Counted from the stretch's first letter, positions 43,265 to 52,583 are shown. The stretch: 64,000 nt of DNA from an uncultured Flavobacterium sp. (GCF_946478785.1 NZ_CAMLDD010000019.1:1-64000), one strand, 5' to 3'. Notes: generated by a model not told the origin, from the letters alone. Numbers and translations are program-made.

Positions 43265-44524
43265 CTAATTTAGATCTTTAGTAACAATTTGCATGGTTTC
43301 GCGGCTTACTTGTTTTAGTAAAACTGCCTTGTTTTCTTCAACAGTTTGTGCAGCCTGTTCGTTAAAATGACGAATGGTGTATAAAGTAACATTTTCGTTA
43401 TAATCTACTTTGAATTTTTTAGAAAGTATGGCATTCAATTCGTTGAAGTTTTCAAATTTATCTTCTACACAAACAGAGAAACTAATCGCTGAGTTCTGAA
43501 TTAAATTTACTTTCAATTTAAATTGATGAAACAATCCGAAAATTTCGCTGATGTTTTCCTCCATGATAAATGAAAAGTCAATAGAAGAAAGTGAAATTAA
43601 AAGCTGATTTCTTTTTACAATAAAACAAGGTAAGTAAGGCTCTAAATCAACTCCATTAGAAACGCATGTTCCTTTCAATAATGGGTTGATAAATGATTTT
43701 ACGTACAACGGAATTTCTTTTTTCTGTAGCGGTTGTAACGTTTTAGGATGTATAACTGTTGCTCCGTAGAAAGCCAATTCTATTGCTTCGCGATACGAAA
43801 TTTGGTTTAATAGACTCGCATTTTCAAAATAACGCGGATCCGCATTCATAACTCCGGGAACATCTTTCCAGATGGTAACACTTTCAGCATTCAGGCAGTA
43901 AGCAAAAATTCCGGCTGTATAGTCAGAACCTTCACGTCCTAAAGTGGTAGTGAAATTATTTCCATCTGCTCCTAAAAATCCCTGAGTAATGTTTAGGATC
44001 TTTGGTTTTACGTTTTTACTGATGTTTTGCTGGGTAGTTTCCCAGTCTACTTCAGCATCCCTGTAGTTAGAATCAGTTTTTATAAAATTACGAACATCAA
44101 GCCATTGTGTCTGAATGCCCATGAAATTCATGAAATGACTTAGGATATTTGTCGAAATTAATTCCCCGAAACTCACAATCTGATCATAAACAAAATTGTA
44201 ATTTGGAGATTTGGTATGTGCTAAAAAATATTCTAATTCTGAAAACTGAGCATTTACAGCTTCAAATACTTCGTGTTTTTCATCTTGAAATAAATCAAGC
44301 AATATTTGATTATGATATTTTTTTATTTCCTGTACAGATGAATTAAGCTCAGCCGATTTATCAAAATAATTTTTAATAACAAGCTCCAGAGCATTAGTGG
44401 TTTTTCCCATAGCCGAAACGACTAAAATCACATCTTCATACCCAACTTTCTGTAAAACGTCATAAACGTTTTTAATTCCTTCAGCATCTTTTACCGATGC
44501 ACCACCAAATTTAAATACTCTCAT
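43265..44524 (-). CDS. lysC: Aspartate kinase
   Basis: A 419-residue monofunctional aspartokinase that phosphorylates aspartate for lysine, threonine and methionine synthesis. The N-terminal kinase domain has VFKFGGASVKDAEGIKNV and the catalytic-region stretches TTLGREGSDYTA and WKDVPGVMNADPR. The C-terminal part (about 290-400) carries the ACT regulatory fold. The usual motif KFGG is intact. Length is short but normal for Bacteroidota. It is a single-gene unit. Confidence 0.93.
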   Translation of the reverse strand: MRVFKFGGASVKDAEGIKNVYDVLQKVGYEDVILVVSAMGKTTNALELVIKNYFDKSAELNSSVQEIKKYHNQILLDLFQDEKHEVFEAVNAQFSELEYFLAHTKSPNYNFVYDQIVSFGELISTNILSHFMNFMGIQTQWLDVRNFIKTDSNYRDAEVDWETTQQNISKNVKPKILNITQGFLGADGNNFTTTLGREGSDYTAGIFAYCLNAESVTIWKDVPGVMNADPRYFENASLLNQISYREAIELAFYGATVIHPKTLQPLQKKEIPLYVKSFINPLLKGTCVSNGVDLEPYLPCFIVKRNQLLISLSSIDFSFIMEENISEIFGLFHQFKLKVNLIQNSAISFSVCVEDKFENFNELNAILSKKFKVDYNENVTLYTIRHFNEQAAQTVEENKAVLLKQVSRETMQIVTKDLN

Positions 44525-44607
44525 CTTTAATTTCGTATATGCTGTTTTTTATAGTTTTAAAGTTTATGACAGAAGTTCACTCCTTTTGCCGCTGTCCTAA
44601 TTTTTTA

Positions 44608-45084
44608 TTAATCTATTTTTTCTAAAAACGAATTGATTCCTGTTTCATCCATTTGAACAACCCTCCAGTCTTCGAGAACTTTTGCGCCTGAGTTTTCGTA
44701 GAAATTTACAGCAGGTGTATTCCAGTCGAGAACATTCCATTCGATTCTTCGAACATTATCTTTTTTCCCCTGTTTCATTATTTCAGAATAAAGTGCAGAT
44801 CCTAAGCCAGTACCGCGCATCTTTTCTTTTACAATTAAATCTTCAAGGTGTATTGTTTTTCCTTTCCAGGTCGAATATCGATAATAGTACAATGCAATTC
44901 CAACTATTTCGGTATCAGCTTCTGCCACAAAAACATGAAATAATGGATTTTCTCCAAAGCCATCACGAACCAAATCGGCTACAGAAATCAAAACTGCATC
45001 AGGCTCTTTTTCGAATATTGCAAGCTCCCGGATCAGTTCTAAAACTGATTTCATGTCTTCAGGATTTCCTTTTCTAATATTCAT
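44608..45084 (-). CDS. GNAT-family N-acetyltransferase
   Basis: A 158-residue protein of the GNAT fold. The acetyl-CoA-binding motif is VKEKMRGTGLGSALYSEIMK (about residues 88-107), preceded by HLEDLIV and followed by VLDWNTPAVNFYENSGAK. It looks like the diamine (spermidine/spermine) N-acetyltransferase-like group, but the substrate cannot be assigned. A perfect TATATTTG -10 is at 45154-45161 (minus strand). It is divergent from fbp. Confidence 0.9.
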   Translation of the reverse strand: MNIRKGNPEDMKSVLELIRELAIFEKEPDAVLISVADLVRDGFGENPLFHVFVAEADTEIVGIALYYYRYSTWKGKTIHLEDLIVKEKMRGTGLGSALYSEIMKQGKKDNVRRIEWNVLDWNTPAVNFYENSGAKVLEDWRVVQMDETGINSFLEKID

Positions 45085-45255
45085 AATTCATATTTTTAAT
45101 CTGTAATTGCCTAAAGAAGCATTTTTTATTGGATACTTTTTAGATTTAATTAGCAAATATACAATAGTAGCAAACTAACTAAATAATTTTTAAATCATTC
45201 TCACAAAAAAAGCGATATTTGTGACTTATAACCAAAATTTTTAACGATATAGCAA

Positions 45256-46263
45256 ATGGAAGAACGCAATAAAACACTGGGAGAGTTTATTATTGAGAAC
45301 CAAAAAGCATTTCAGTATTCATCGGGAGAACTTTCCCGAATCCTTAACTCTATACGTTTGGCGGCAAAGGTCGTAAACTATAAAGTAAACAAAGCAGGTT
45401 TAGTGGATATAATTGGCGCTGTAGGCGAGCAAAATATTCAGGGAGAAGACCAACAAAAACTAGATGTCTATGCCAACGAAGTATTTATCCAGACGTTAAT
45501 AAACCGTGAGATTGTCTGTGGAATTGCTTCTGAAGAAAACGACGAATATATTACTGTCAAGGGGAGCGACAACAGTAATAATAATAAGTACGTGATCTTA
45601 ATGGATCCTCTTGATGGATCTTCTAACATTGAAGTGAATGTTTCTTTAGGGACTATTTTTTCTGTTTTTAGAAGAATATCGCCTATTGGAACTCCAGTAA
45701 CAAGTGAAGATTTTTTGCAGCCTGGAACTAATCAGGTGGCAGCAGGGTATGTTATTTATGGAACTTCAACAATGTTGGTGTATACAACAGGTCATGGCGT
45801 AAACGGATTTACTTTGAATCCTGCTATTGGTACATTTTACTTATCACATCCGAATATGCAATTTCCGAAAGACGGACATATCTATTCGGTAAACGAGGGG
45901 AATTATGTTCACTTTCCGCAAGGAGTTAAAAACTACATTAAATATTGTCAGCGTGAAGAAGAAGACAGACCTTATACTTCAAGATATATCGGAAGCTTAG
46001 TTTCTGATTTTCATAGAAATATGATCAAAGGTGGAATTTATCTGTATCCAACAAGCTCAAAAGCACCAAAAGGAAAATTACGATTGATGTATGAATGTAA
46101 TCCGATGGCATTCATTGCAGAACAGGCAGGAGGAAAGGCGACAGACGGTTTTGGAAGGATTATGGAAATCCAGCCAACTGAATTGCATCAGCGGGTTCCA
46201 TTTTTCTGCGGAAGTTATAATATGGTCGAAAAAGCCGAAGAATTTATGGCAGAAGTGCTGTAG
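45256..46263 (+). CDS. fbp: Fructose-1,6-bisphosphatase class 1
   Basis: A 335-residue enzyme of gluconeogenesis that hydrolyses fructose-1,6-bisphosphate. It shows the metal-binding motif [19 protein letters not shown] (about residues 115-133), IASEENDEY in the active site and the C-terminal [15 protein letters not shown]. It has no N-terminal extension. It is divergent from the GNAT gene and followed by a small lipoprotein gene 66 bases downstream. Confidence 0.97.
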   Translation: MEERNKTLGEFIIENQKAFQYSSGELSRILNSIRLAAKVVNYKVNKAGLVDIIGAVGEQNIQGEDQQKLDVYANEVFIQTLINREIVCGIASEENDEYITVKGSDNSNNNKYVILMDPLDGSSNIEVNVSLGTIFSVFRRISPIGTPVTSEDFLQPGTNQVAAGYVIYGTSTMLVYTTGHGVNGFTLNPAIGTFYLSHPNMQFPKDGHIYSVNEGNYVHFPQGVKNYIKYCQREEEDRPYTSRYIGSLVSDFHRNMIKGGIYLYPTSSKAPKGKLRLMYECNPMAFIAEQAGGKATDGFGRIMEIQPTELHQRVPFFCGSYNMVEKAEEFMAEVL

Positions 46264-46329
46264 CCGTAATTGTTTTTTTTATGAGCGCAACCTTTTTACA
46301 TTTTCAACATCTTCTAATAAAATAAACTT

Positions 46330-46707
46330 ATGAAGAAATTATTGATTTTAGTTATCATAGCTGTTGTTTTATCAGGCTGTTCTAGTGAGGATTCAGACTC
46401 CGAATTGAGAATTCGATTGTCAAATGCAAGTAAATTTGATTTTCAAAATATTACAGTAAATACTTCAACTGGAAATGTGAATTTTGAAAATGTAAGTTCC
46501 GGGCAGAATACAACATACAAAAATTTTTCCAAAGCATATAGATATGCATTTGTTGAATTGCAAATTGCCGGGAAAACATATACATTGCAACCTATTGATT
46601 ATGTTGGAGAAACGCCATTGAAAAAAGGGAATTACACCTATCAGATTACTGCAAATGATTCTCAAGAACAACACGGGAAATTAAGTTTGACATTAATTAA
46701 AAATTAA
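46330..46707 (+). CDS. Small lipoprotein of unknown function
   Basis: A 125-residue lipoprotein with lipobox Cys17 (VVLSGCSSEDSDSE). The mature part shows a beta-rich pattern, including FDFQNITVNTSTGNVNFENV and YRYAFVELQIAGKTYTLQPI, with no match I recognise. It is followed by a strong terminator. The Asp/Ser-rich residues after Cys17 resemble the surface-export signal of Bacteroidota lipoproteins. Confidence 0.8.
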   Translation: MKKLLILVIIAVVLSGCSSEDSDSELRIRLSNASKFDFQNITVNTSTGNVNFENVSSGQNTTYKNFSKAYRYAFVELQIAGKTYTLQPIDYVGETPLKKGNYTYQITANDSQEQHGKLSLTLIKN

Positions 46708-46734
46708 AATGCCAAAATTCAGTTGCATGAAATT

Positions 46735-46765
46735 AAAAACCCGATAGTCTGACTATCGGGTTTTG
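46735..46765. terminator. Terminator between the small lipoprotein and TerB genes
   Basis: AAAACCCGATAGT (46736-46748) and ACTATCGGGTTTT (46752-46764) form a GC-rich stem with flanking A- and T-runs, usable on both strands of this convergent pair. Confidence 0.85.
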
Positions 46766-46775
46766 TTTTTTGTTT

Positions 46776-46795
46776 CAGTTTAAAACTGCAAACTG
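46776..46795. repeat. Short CAGT-type inverted repeat next to the TerB stop
   Basis: CAGTTT (46776-46781) and AAACTG (46790-46795) flank an 8-base centre, 5 bases beyond the TerB-like stop codon. It is a minimal member of the CAGT family found at 3341-3391 and 26920-26970. Confidence 0.4.
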
Positions 46796-46799
46796 AATA

Positions 46800-47231
46800 T
46801 TATTTATTCATATTTTCCATTTCGAAAAGGAAAGTATCTAAATCTACTTTTTTATCTACCAGAGACAATGCTTTTCTAACAATATAATCAACGTTTCCTG
46901 GTGTAAACCCTAGTGCCAATCCCATACGGGTTAACATAATTTCTTGCTGATCTCCTAAATGATGATCTACGTGAACCATTCTTGCCAAATCATATAAACG
47001 CTCTAAACGCTGTGCATATAAATAAGGAGGATTTATAGCATGTTGCCATGGATCTTTAAGGATTTCCATGTATTCGTCTTCTGAAATCTCTAATCTTGAC
47101 GCTAGTTTGTCTAAAAACGATTTTTCTTCGTCATTAATTTTTCCGTCAGCATAAGCTACACGAACAATTGCAGAGAAGTGACCTCTGTTTCGTTGTTTGA
47201 ATTCGTTATCAAATAATTCTGAAAATGGCAT
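46800..47231 (-). CDS. TerB-family protein
   Basis: A 143-residue all-helical protein of the TerB/TerB-like fold: HFSAIVRVAYADGKINDEEKSF near residue 20, a repeated acidic DGKI/EEK motif that binds metal in the family, and VDYIVRKALSLVDKKVD near the C-terminus. Tellurite resistance is the family name but not proven for this group. The frame is open 8 codons further, but the -10 (TATCTTTG at 47253-47260, minus strand) places the start at 47231. Confidence 0.85.
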   Translation of the reverse strand: MPFSELFDNEFKQRNRGHFSAIVRVAYADGKINDEEKSFLDKLASRLEISEDEYMEILKDPWQHAINPPYLYAQRLERLYDLARMVHVDHHLGDQQEIMLTRMGLALGFTPGNVDYIVRKALSLVDKKVDLDTFLFEMENMNK

Positions 47232-47252
47232 AATCAATAGGTTTTTATGGAA

Positions 47253-47260
47253 CAAAGATA
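47253..47260 (-). promoter_or_regulatory. -10 element of the TerB-like gene
   Basis: The minus strand reads TATCTTTG, a perfect TAnnTTTG. Its position supports translation from 47231 rather than from the ATG at 47255. Confidence 0.5.
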
Positions 47261-47401
47261 ATTTTTATTTTAAATTATTAATTTTAAAGTTCTCATAAAA
47301 TTTAACTTATTTTTATCCGTTGTTTTAATGTGGGGCTTTCTCAAATTTTCAAAATAAATCGTAAGTTTACAGCCCCTTAAATCATTAATACAAGTAACCT
47401 C

Positions 47402-47995
47402 ATGTCAGAATTTTGGATTTATTTTCAGATTGGTTTAAAGCATGTTTTAGATATCCATGCTTATGATCATGTATTATTTTTAATTGCATTAACCATTCCA
47501 TACTCATTTAAGGACTGGAAACGAATTTTGTTATTAGTAACCGTATTTACAATTGGTCACACACTGGCTTTATTACTTTCTGTTTTTGGTATTATAGCCG
47601 TAAAAGCAAGTTTAGTAGAGTTTTTAATTCCGATTACAATTTTGGTAACAGCATTTTTTCATCTCTTTACGGCTGGTAAAGCAGCTAAAAATGAAAGTGT
47701 TAATCTTATTTTTTTCGTGACGCTGTTTTTTGGAATTATACACGGACTTGGATTTTCAAATTATTTTAAAACGATTTTAGGTGGTACAGCTTCTTCAAAA
47801 TTAGTACCTTTATTGGAATTTGCTCTCGGAATTGAAGCCGCTCAAATCATAGTGGTTTTCGTAGTTTTGGTAATATCATATATAGTGCAGACTATATTTC
47901 GTTTTTCAAAACGTGATTGGGCACTTGTAATGTCGGCTTTTATTATCGGAGTTGTAATTCCGATGATTGTAGAAAGCCCAATTTGGAACAGATAA
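47402..47995 (+). CDS. HupE/UreJ-like membrane protein
   Basis: A 197-residue protein with about six membrane helices. It has LKHVLDIHAYDHVLFLIALT and GHTLALLLSVFG, the conserved His-rich sequences of the HupE/UreJ family of nickel or cobalt transport or hydrogenase accessory proteins, and FGIIHGLGFSNYF mid-protein. The His pattern supports metal binding. No hydrogenase or urease genes are in this window. The next gene starts 6 bases later, so it heads a short operon. Confidence 0.85.
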   Translation: MSEFWIYFQIGLKHVLDIHAYDHVLFLIALTIPYSFKDWKRILLLVTVFTIGHTLALLLSVFGIIAVKASLVEFLIPITILVTAFFHLFTAGKAAKNESVNLIFFVTLFFGIIHGLGFSNYFKTILGGTASSKLVPLLEFALGIEAAQIIVVFVVLVISYIVQTIFRFSKRDWALVMSAFIIGVVIPMIVESPIWNR

Positions 47996-48001
47996 AATTA
48001 A

Positions 48002-48433
48002 ATGGATATAAAAAAATTAAATAAATACGACAGAGCATATTTACGAATTGCCAAAGAATGGGGTTTATTGTCGTATTGTAAGCGTAAGCAGGTAGGCGCT
48101 ATAATTGTAAAGGACCGAATGATTATTTCTGATGGTTACAACGGTACACCATCCGGATTTGAAAATTGCTGCGAAGATGAAGACGGATTAACACGTTGGG
48201 ATGTTTTGCATGCTGAGGCAAATGCAATTTTAAAAGTAGCCAGATCAACACAATCCTGTGAAGGTGCGACTTTGTATATTACACTTTCACCATGCAAAGA
48301 ATGCAGCAAGTTAATACATCAGTCAGGAATTAAAAGAGTAGTGTATCAAAATGGATATCGTGATGATTCCGGAATCCAGTTTTTGTTGAAAGCAGGCGTA
48401 GAGGTAGAGCATATTCCTGTTTTAGAAGAATAA
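48002..48433 (+). CDS. Deoxycytidylate deaminase
   Basis: A 143-residue zinc enzyme of the cytidine deaminase fold. Zinc ligands are in VLHAEANAIL (His70, Glu72) and SPCKECSKLI (Cys98, Cys101). The length and sequence fit dCMP deaminase (ComEB-like), which makes dUMP for dTTP synthesis. It lies 6 bases after the HupE-like gene and overlaps the S41 peptidase start by one base. Confidence 0.93.
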   Translation: MDIKKLNKYDRAYLRIAKEWGLLSYCKRKQVGAIIVKDRMIISDGYNGTPSGFENCCEDEDGLTRWDVLHAEANAILKVARSTQSCEGATLYITLSPCKECSKLIHQSGIKRVVYQNGYRDDSGIQFLLKAGVEVEHIPVLEE

Positions 48434-50010
48434 TGAAATTCAATTCAAAATATTTGCCAATCGTTATCGGAGCAACTTTTGCTCTTGGAACTGTTCTCGG
48501 AAGCCTCATGAATGCTCCCGTAGAGGATACTCTTTTGGCTAAAAATTATTCAAAAACCAAACTGAATAAACTCATTGATTTCATCAATAATGAGTATGTG
48601 GATAGTGTTAATACTGATTCGATTGTAAATCTGACAGTAGATAATATTTTGTCCAAATTAGATCCACATTCCGTTTACATTCCGCCAAGTGAACAAGCCG
48701 AAGTTGCCGAAAGCATGAAAGGTGATTTTGTAGGTGTAGGAATTAATTTTTACATGTATAAAGATTCTGTTGCGATTATAAAGCCTGTTGAAAACGGCCC
48801 TTCAGCGAAAGCCGGAATAAAATCAGGGGACCGAATTTTATATGCCGGAAAAACGAAATTGTATGGAAGAAAACTTCCTTCTGATAGTTTGTTTTCTAAA
48901 TTAAAAGGAATAAAAGGTTCTGAAATAGAATTGACGGTTTTTAGAAAATCAGAACAAAAGAAACTTAAGTTTAAAATCAAAAGAGATGTTATCCCGCTAA
49001 AAAGTGTTGATGCTTCTTTGTTGCTTGATAATAGAACCGGTTACATCAAAATTAATCGTTTTGCCGAAACAACTTATAATGAGTTTAAAGTTGGGTTGAC
49101 AAGATTAAAGCAAAAAGGAATCCAGTCGTTGATTATTGATCTTCGTGACAATGGCGGTGGCTATATGGAAGAAGCCGTGGCTATTGCCGATGAGTTTTTG
49201 AAAGACAAACAACTGATTGTTTTTACCAAAAATAAAAATGGCACTACTGAAAAAACATACGCCACAAAAAGCGGAAGTTTTGAATCCGGAAAAGTAACGG
49301 TTTTGATTAATGAAAATAGTGCCTCGGCAAGTGAGATTCTGGCAGGTGCTATTCAGGATAATGACCGCGGAACCATTGTTGGCCGCCGTTCTTTTGGGAA
49401 AGGTTTGGTACAGCGCGAAATGGATTTTAATGATGGTTCAGCTGTTCGATTAACTATTGCAAGATATTATACGCCTACGGGAAGATCGATTCAAAAACCG
49501 TATGCCAAAGGGAACGAAGAATATTATAAAGAATCTGAAGCAAGAATAAAATCAGGTGAATTATATGCGAAAGACAGTATAAAAGTGGCTGACTCTTTAA
49601 AATTCAAAACTCCAAAAGGAAAAATTGTATACGGCGGAGGCGGAATCGTTCCGGATGTTTTTGTTCCAATGGAAGCAGAACACGGTAATGAAAATGTGGC
49701 TTATCTGATGCAAACAGGAATCGTAGGTCATTTTATTTTTGAAGAGTTAGACAAAAACAGAAATGCTTTTGCTGGACTTCATTTTAATGCCTTTTTGGAT
49801 AAGATGAAAAAATCGGATACCTATTTTAAAAAGTTCAAGAACTACATTTTCATGACAGGTTTAGATCTCAAATTAGATAAAACCAAAACTTTAGTCAATC
49901 GTTACATCACTGCCGAATTTGCCCGACAATTATATGGTGAATTGTATTATTACGATGTGATCCTGAAAGAAGATGCGATGATTAAAACAATCCTGAACCC
50001 AAAGAAATAA
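48433..50010 (+). CDS. C-terminal processing peptidase (S41)
   Basis: A 525-residue periplasmic serine protease: an N-terminal signal anchor (about residues 6-25), a PDZ domain (about 95-180; FVGVGINFYMYKD, GPSAKAGIKSGDRIL) and the S41 catalytic domain with the serine motif ENSASASEILAG (around Ser298-Ser300) and the general base Lys323 in RRSFGKGLVQ. Such proteases degrade or process proteins at their C-termini in the envelope. The start codon overlaps the deaminase stop (TAATG). The C-terminal 150 residues extend beyond the core. Confidence 0.95.
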   Translation: MKFNSKYLPIVIGATFALGTVLGSLMNAPVEDTLLAKNYSKTKLNKLIDFINNEYVDSVNTDSIVNLTVDNILSKLDPHSVYIPPSEQAEVAESMKGDFVGVGINFYMYKDSVAIIKPVENGPSAKAGIKSGDRILYAGKTKLYGRKLPSDSLFSKLKGIKGSEIELTVFRKSEQKKLKFKIKRDVIPLKSVDASLLLDNRTGYIKINRFAETTYNEFKVGLTRLKQKGIQSLIIDLRDNGGGYMEEAVAIADEFLKDKQLIVFTKNKNGTTEKTYATKSGSFESGKVTVLINENSASASEILAGAIQDNDRGTIVGRRSFGKGLVQREMDFNDGSAVRLTIARYYTPTGRSIQKPYAKGNEEYYKESEARIKSGELYAKDSIKVADSLKFKTPKGKIVYGGGGIVPDVFVPMEAEHGNENVAYLMQTGIVGHFIFEELDKNRNAFAGLHFNAFLDKMKKSDTYFKKFKNYIFMTGLDLKLDKTKTLVNRYITAEFARQLYGELYYYDVILKEDAMIKTILNPKK

Positions 50011-50027
50011 TCTTTAATTTTTTTGAA

Positions 50028-50393
50028 ATGAAAACAGAAACCGTTGTAAATGCAGAAATAGAACTTTTGACTGCCATTAAAAATACTGATGTTCCGGTTT
50101 TGGAAAAGATGTTGCATGACGACTTGCTGTTCAATTTACCCGACGGAAATACCATTACCAAAGAATTTGATTTAAATTCATATCGTTCAGGTAGACTGAA
50201 AGTCGATTCACTTGAAGCTTCAGATCAAATTATAAACATAATTGATGATACGGCTGTGGTTACAGTAATAATTTCTTTAAAAGGGGCATTTGATAATAAT
50301 CCTGTAAATGGCGCCTTTCGTTATATCAGGGTCTGGAAACAATTCGGCGAAAGCCTTAAAGTAATTGCCGGAAGTTGTGTGCAATTGGCATAA
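50028..50393 (+). CDS. NTF2-like/DUF4440 small protein
   Basis: A 121-residue protein with the alpha-plus-beta cone pattern of NTF2-like folds: AEIELLTAIKNTDVPVLEKMLHDDLLFNLPDG, then KEFDLNSYRSGRLKVDSLEA and FRYIRVWKQFGESLKVIAGSC. DUF4440-type proteins are small ligand-binding or enzyme scaffolds. It has no signal peptide. It starts 17 bases after the S41 peptidase stop and may be cotranscribed. Confidence 0.8.
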   Translation: MKTETVVNAEIELLTAIKNTDVPVLEKMLHDDLLFNLPDGNTITKEFDLNSYRSGRLKVDSLEASDQIINIIDDTAVVTVIISLKGAFDNNPVNGAFRYIRVWKQFGESLKVIAGSCVQLA

Positions 50394-50457
50394 ATTTGAA
50401 AACAAAAAAAATATAAATTTAAACATACTTCGCGACCTTAGCGGTTAATAAACAAAT

Positions 50458-50769
50458 ATGAAAAATCTAAAAAGAATAAGTTTTTTACTGCTATTAATTA
50501 CTTTTATATTTTCTTGTGCAACTATGAAAGAAAATAATACTGTTTCAGGGAAAGTTGATTTGATAGAATCAGGGAAAGACGGCTACATGGCTAAAATTAC
50601 TACTGATGCAAAGGAAGTTTATTTTGCGACGATCAGTATTGTAAACGTAGGCGGGCCTCAAAATTACAAGCAATTAAAAATTGGTGATGAGGTTTCGTTA
50701 AAAGGTGAAATCTGGAAAACAGATGACGAGAAACATATTAAAGTGCAAGAGATTGTATCGGTTAAGTAA
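50458..50769 (+). CDS. Small lipoprotein with OB-like beta fold
   Basis: A 103-residue lipoprotein with lipobox Cys20 (TFIFSCATMKEN). The mature sequence (VSGKVDLIESGKDGYMAKITTD..., then IGDEVSLKGEIWKTDDEKHIKV) reads as repeated beta strands of an OB-like fold. I do not recognise a named family. It is followed within 6 bases by one arm of the dispersed inverted-repeat element. Confidence 0.8.
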   Translation: MKNLKRISFLLLLITFIFSCATMKENNTVSGKVDLIESGKDGYMAKITTDAKEVYFATISIVNVGGPQNYKQLKIGDEVSLKGEIWKTDDEKHIKVQEIVSVK

Positions 50770-50775
50770 AAATTT

Positions 50776-50848
50776 AAAGCATATAAGCCATATAAATTCA
50801 TTTAATCTGTGTGTAAAGCATAATTAACTTATATGACTTATATGGTTT
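50776..50848. repeat. 73-bp copy of the CCATATAAG inverted-repeat element
   Basis: The arms at 50776-50798 (AAAGCATATAAGCCATATAA then ATT) and 50826-50848 (complement of AAACCATATAAGTCATATAA then GTT) match at 20 of 23 positions. The element lies between two convergent genes, 6 bases after one stop codon and 7 bases before the other. It is shorter than the copies at 32559-32715 and 62708-62871 because the centre is only 27 bases. Confidence 0.8.
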
Positions 50849-50855
50849 AATGATT

Positions 50856-51461
50856 TTACCGAATACTATCGTGAGCATGAGTCTGCACGCCATTATTCCA
50901 TAAAGTAAGAATATCTGTAGCAACAGCGGCACCACTTCCGGCAGCAATAGCCAATTGGCTTCTCCAGCCTGCCAGAGTTCCAATAACATAAATGCCATCG
51001 GCTACTTTATGGTCGTCATTTTTAAGTTGGATGCGCTGTTTTTCGGGTAAAGCTTTTTTGTGTGGTTCAACATATTGCATCAAACCTTTGATGTCGAAAG
51101 TATTGGCAGAGCCAATTCCGATAACGAGGTTTCTTGTTTGGTAAGAGTTTTTGTTTGTAACCACAGTAAATTCAGGATAAGAACCTTCTATTTTGATTAC
51201 TTTCTCATTTGCAATCTGAGTAATATGTGGATAAGTCATAGCTAAATCCTGTGTGCTTTCTATAAGCAACTCCGAACCTAATTTACCCGGTTTTATGCCA
51301 TAAGCATTATAGAAAATAGCTTCTTGCAATGAAGAATTTTTTTGATGTGTAAAAATTCCGATTTTTTTATCGGTTACAAAAGCTTTGTTTTTGGCAGATC
51401 CTAAAACCAGAGCACATGATATGCCGGAAACGCCGCCCCCAACAATTAAAACGTCAAACAT
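50856..51461 (-). CDS. Short FAD-dependent oxidoreductase (single nucleotide-binding domain)
   Basis: A 201-residue flavoprotein-like sequence starting MFDVLIVGGGVSGISCALVL (GxGxxG dinucleotide-binding motif) and ending with the second FAD motif VADGIYVIGTLAGWRSQLAIAAGSGAAVATDI. It resembles thioredoxin reductase-like enzymes, but the NAD-binding domain and the CxxC pair are absent. Similar short proteins occur in Flavobacteriia, so it is unlikely to be a decay product. The electron partner is unknown. It overlaps no neighbours; the 66-residue gene upstream is 1 base away. Confidence 0.85.
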   Translation of the reverse strand: MFDVLIVGGGVSGISCALVLGSAKNKAFVTDKKIGIFTHQKNSSLQEAIFYNAYGIKPGKLGSELLIESTQDLAMTYPHITQIANEKVIKIEGSYPEFTVVTNKNSYQTRNLVIGIGSANTFDIKGLMQYVEPHKKALPEKQRIQLKNDDHKVADGIYVIGTLAGWRSQLAIAAGSGAAVATDILTLWNNGVQTHAHDSIR

Positions 51462-51462
51462 A

Positions 51463-51663
51463 TTATCTTCCGTTTGTTTTTTCTTCTATACTTTTTGAAA
51501 TTCTAAAAATCAAAAGAATCAAAACGGCGCAGAACGAAGCAGCAATTCCAATTAAAGCTACTGCGCTATCTCCCTGAAAAGGATTTTGGAAGTCAAGCTG
51601 CGAAATATTAAAAATAATTAAAGCTAATGCCAAAAGCACTAAGATGGAAGTGAAAATTTTCAT
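51463..51663 (-). CDS. Small two-helix membrane protein
   Basis: A 66-residue protein with helices at about residues 3-19 (IFTSILVLLALALIIF) and 37-54 (VALIGIAASFCAVLILLIF), a polar linker (NISQLDFQNPFQGDSA) and a charged tail. The frame is open 28 codons upstream, but the start at 51663 is the first that gives a typical membrane protein. It is 1 base from the flavoprotein gene, so cotranscription is very likely. Function is unknown. Confidence 0.75.
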   Translation of the reverse strand: MKIFTSILVLLALALIIFNISQLDFQNPFQGDSAVALIGIAASFCAVLILLIFRISKSIEEKTNGR

Positions 51664-51764
51664 AAGGCTGTTTGTTTGTCTAAAATAATAAAGAATAGCA
51701 TTTGGATGAAAAACCTTTGGGCTGTATTTTAGAATTTTATGGAGCAAATTTATAAAAATATCCT

Positions 51765-52343
51765 TTAGACGAACAAACCTTTAACATTAGCTGCGAATAA
51801 TTTAACAGCTATTGCTAAAAGAATTACTCCAAATGTCTTGCGAACCACACCAAGCCCGTTTTCTCCTAATAAAGTTTCAATTTTTTTGGATGATTTTAAA
51901 ACAATATATACCAGGATAATATTTAATAAAATTGCAATAATGATGTTAATAGTGTGAAATTGAGATCGTAATGAAAGTAAAGTAGTCATGGTTCCTGCCC
52001 CGGCAATTAACGGAAAGGCCAACGGAACAATAGAAGCTGATCCGGGTTCTTCGTCACGGTAAATACGAATTCCTAATATCATTTCCAGCGCAAGGAAGAA
52101 TAACACGAATGAACCTGCAACTGCAAACGAATGTACATCAATACCTATAAGATTAAGGAATCCTTCGCCAACAAAAAGAAAAACAATCATAATCATTCCC
52201 GCAACAAGAGAGGCTTTCTCTGATTCGATATGCCCTACTTTGGCTCTTAAATTTACGATAATCGGAATAGAACCCACAATGTCAATTACGGCAAAAAGCA
52301 CCATCCCAACAGTAATTATTTCTTTGAAGTCGATTTCTAACAT
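51765..52343 (-). CDS. MarC-family inner membrane protein
   Basis: A 192-residue protein with six hydrophobic helices and the family motifs VDIVGSIPIIVNL-like near the N-terminus (VIDIVGSIPI) and VPLAFPLIAGAGTMTTLLS mid-protein. MarC/UPF0056 proteins are membrane transporter-like proteins of unclear role; an early link to multiple antibiotic resistance was later withdrawn. A perfect TACCTTTG -10 is at 52375-52382 (minus strand). Confidence 0.92.
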   Translation of the reverse strand: MLEIDFKEIITVGMVLFAVIDIVGSIPIIVNLRAKVGHIESEKASLVAGMIMIVFLFVGEGFLNLIGIDVHSFAVAGSFVLFFLALEMILGIRIYRDEEPGSASIVPLAFPLIAGAGTMTTLLSLRSQFHTINIIIAILLNIILVYIVLKSSKKIETLLGENGLGVVRKTFGVILLAIAVKLFAANVKGLFV

Positions 52344-52477
52344 ATTGCTTTGAATTTAAGGGATTAAATTTTTGCAAAGGTAGAGAATAAAGATACGGGT
52401 TTTTTAGACCTGAAGATTTTTGTTGTAAAAATATGTTTTAATAATTAAAGTAATATTTATAACAATTGACAGCTTTG

Positions 52478-52583
52478 CCACAGGGATTCAAAAAATTTTC
52501 CGAAGAGTTTCAATTTTTTGAGCCCGTAAATTTCTTGATTTTAAACTTTCGAAAGCATAATAAATCTTTGTGAATCTCTGTGG
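52478..52583. repeat. CACAGAGATTCA inverted repeat
   Basis: CCACAGGGATTCA (52478-52490) and TGAATCTCTGTGG (52571-52583) are 13-base arms with one mismatch, 80 bases apart, between the divergent MarC and DUF3109 genes. The type recurs in flavobacterial intergenic DNA in my experience of such sequences, but only one copy is in this window. Confidence 0.5.

Noticed and set aside
50798..50998. 66-codon minus-strand frame overlapping the flavoprotein gene
   Set aside because: It is out of frame with the supported flavoprotein and overlaps the inverted repeat; no protein features.
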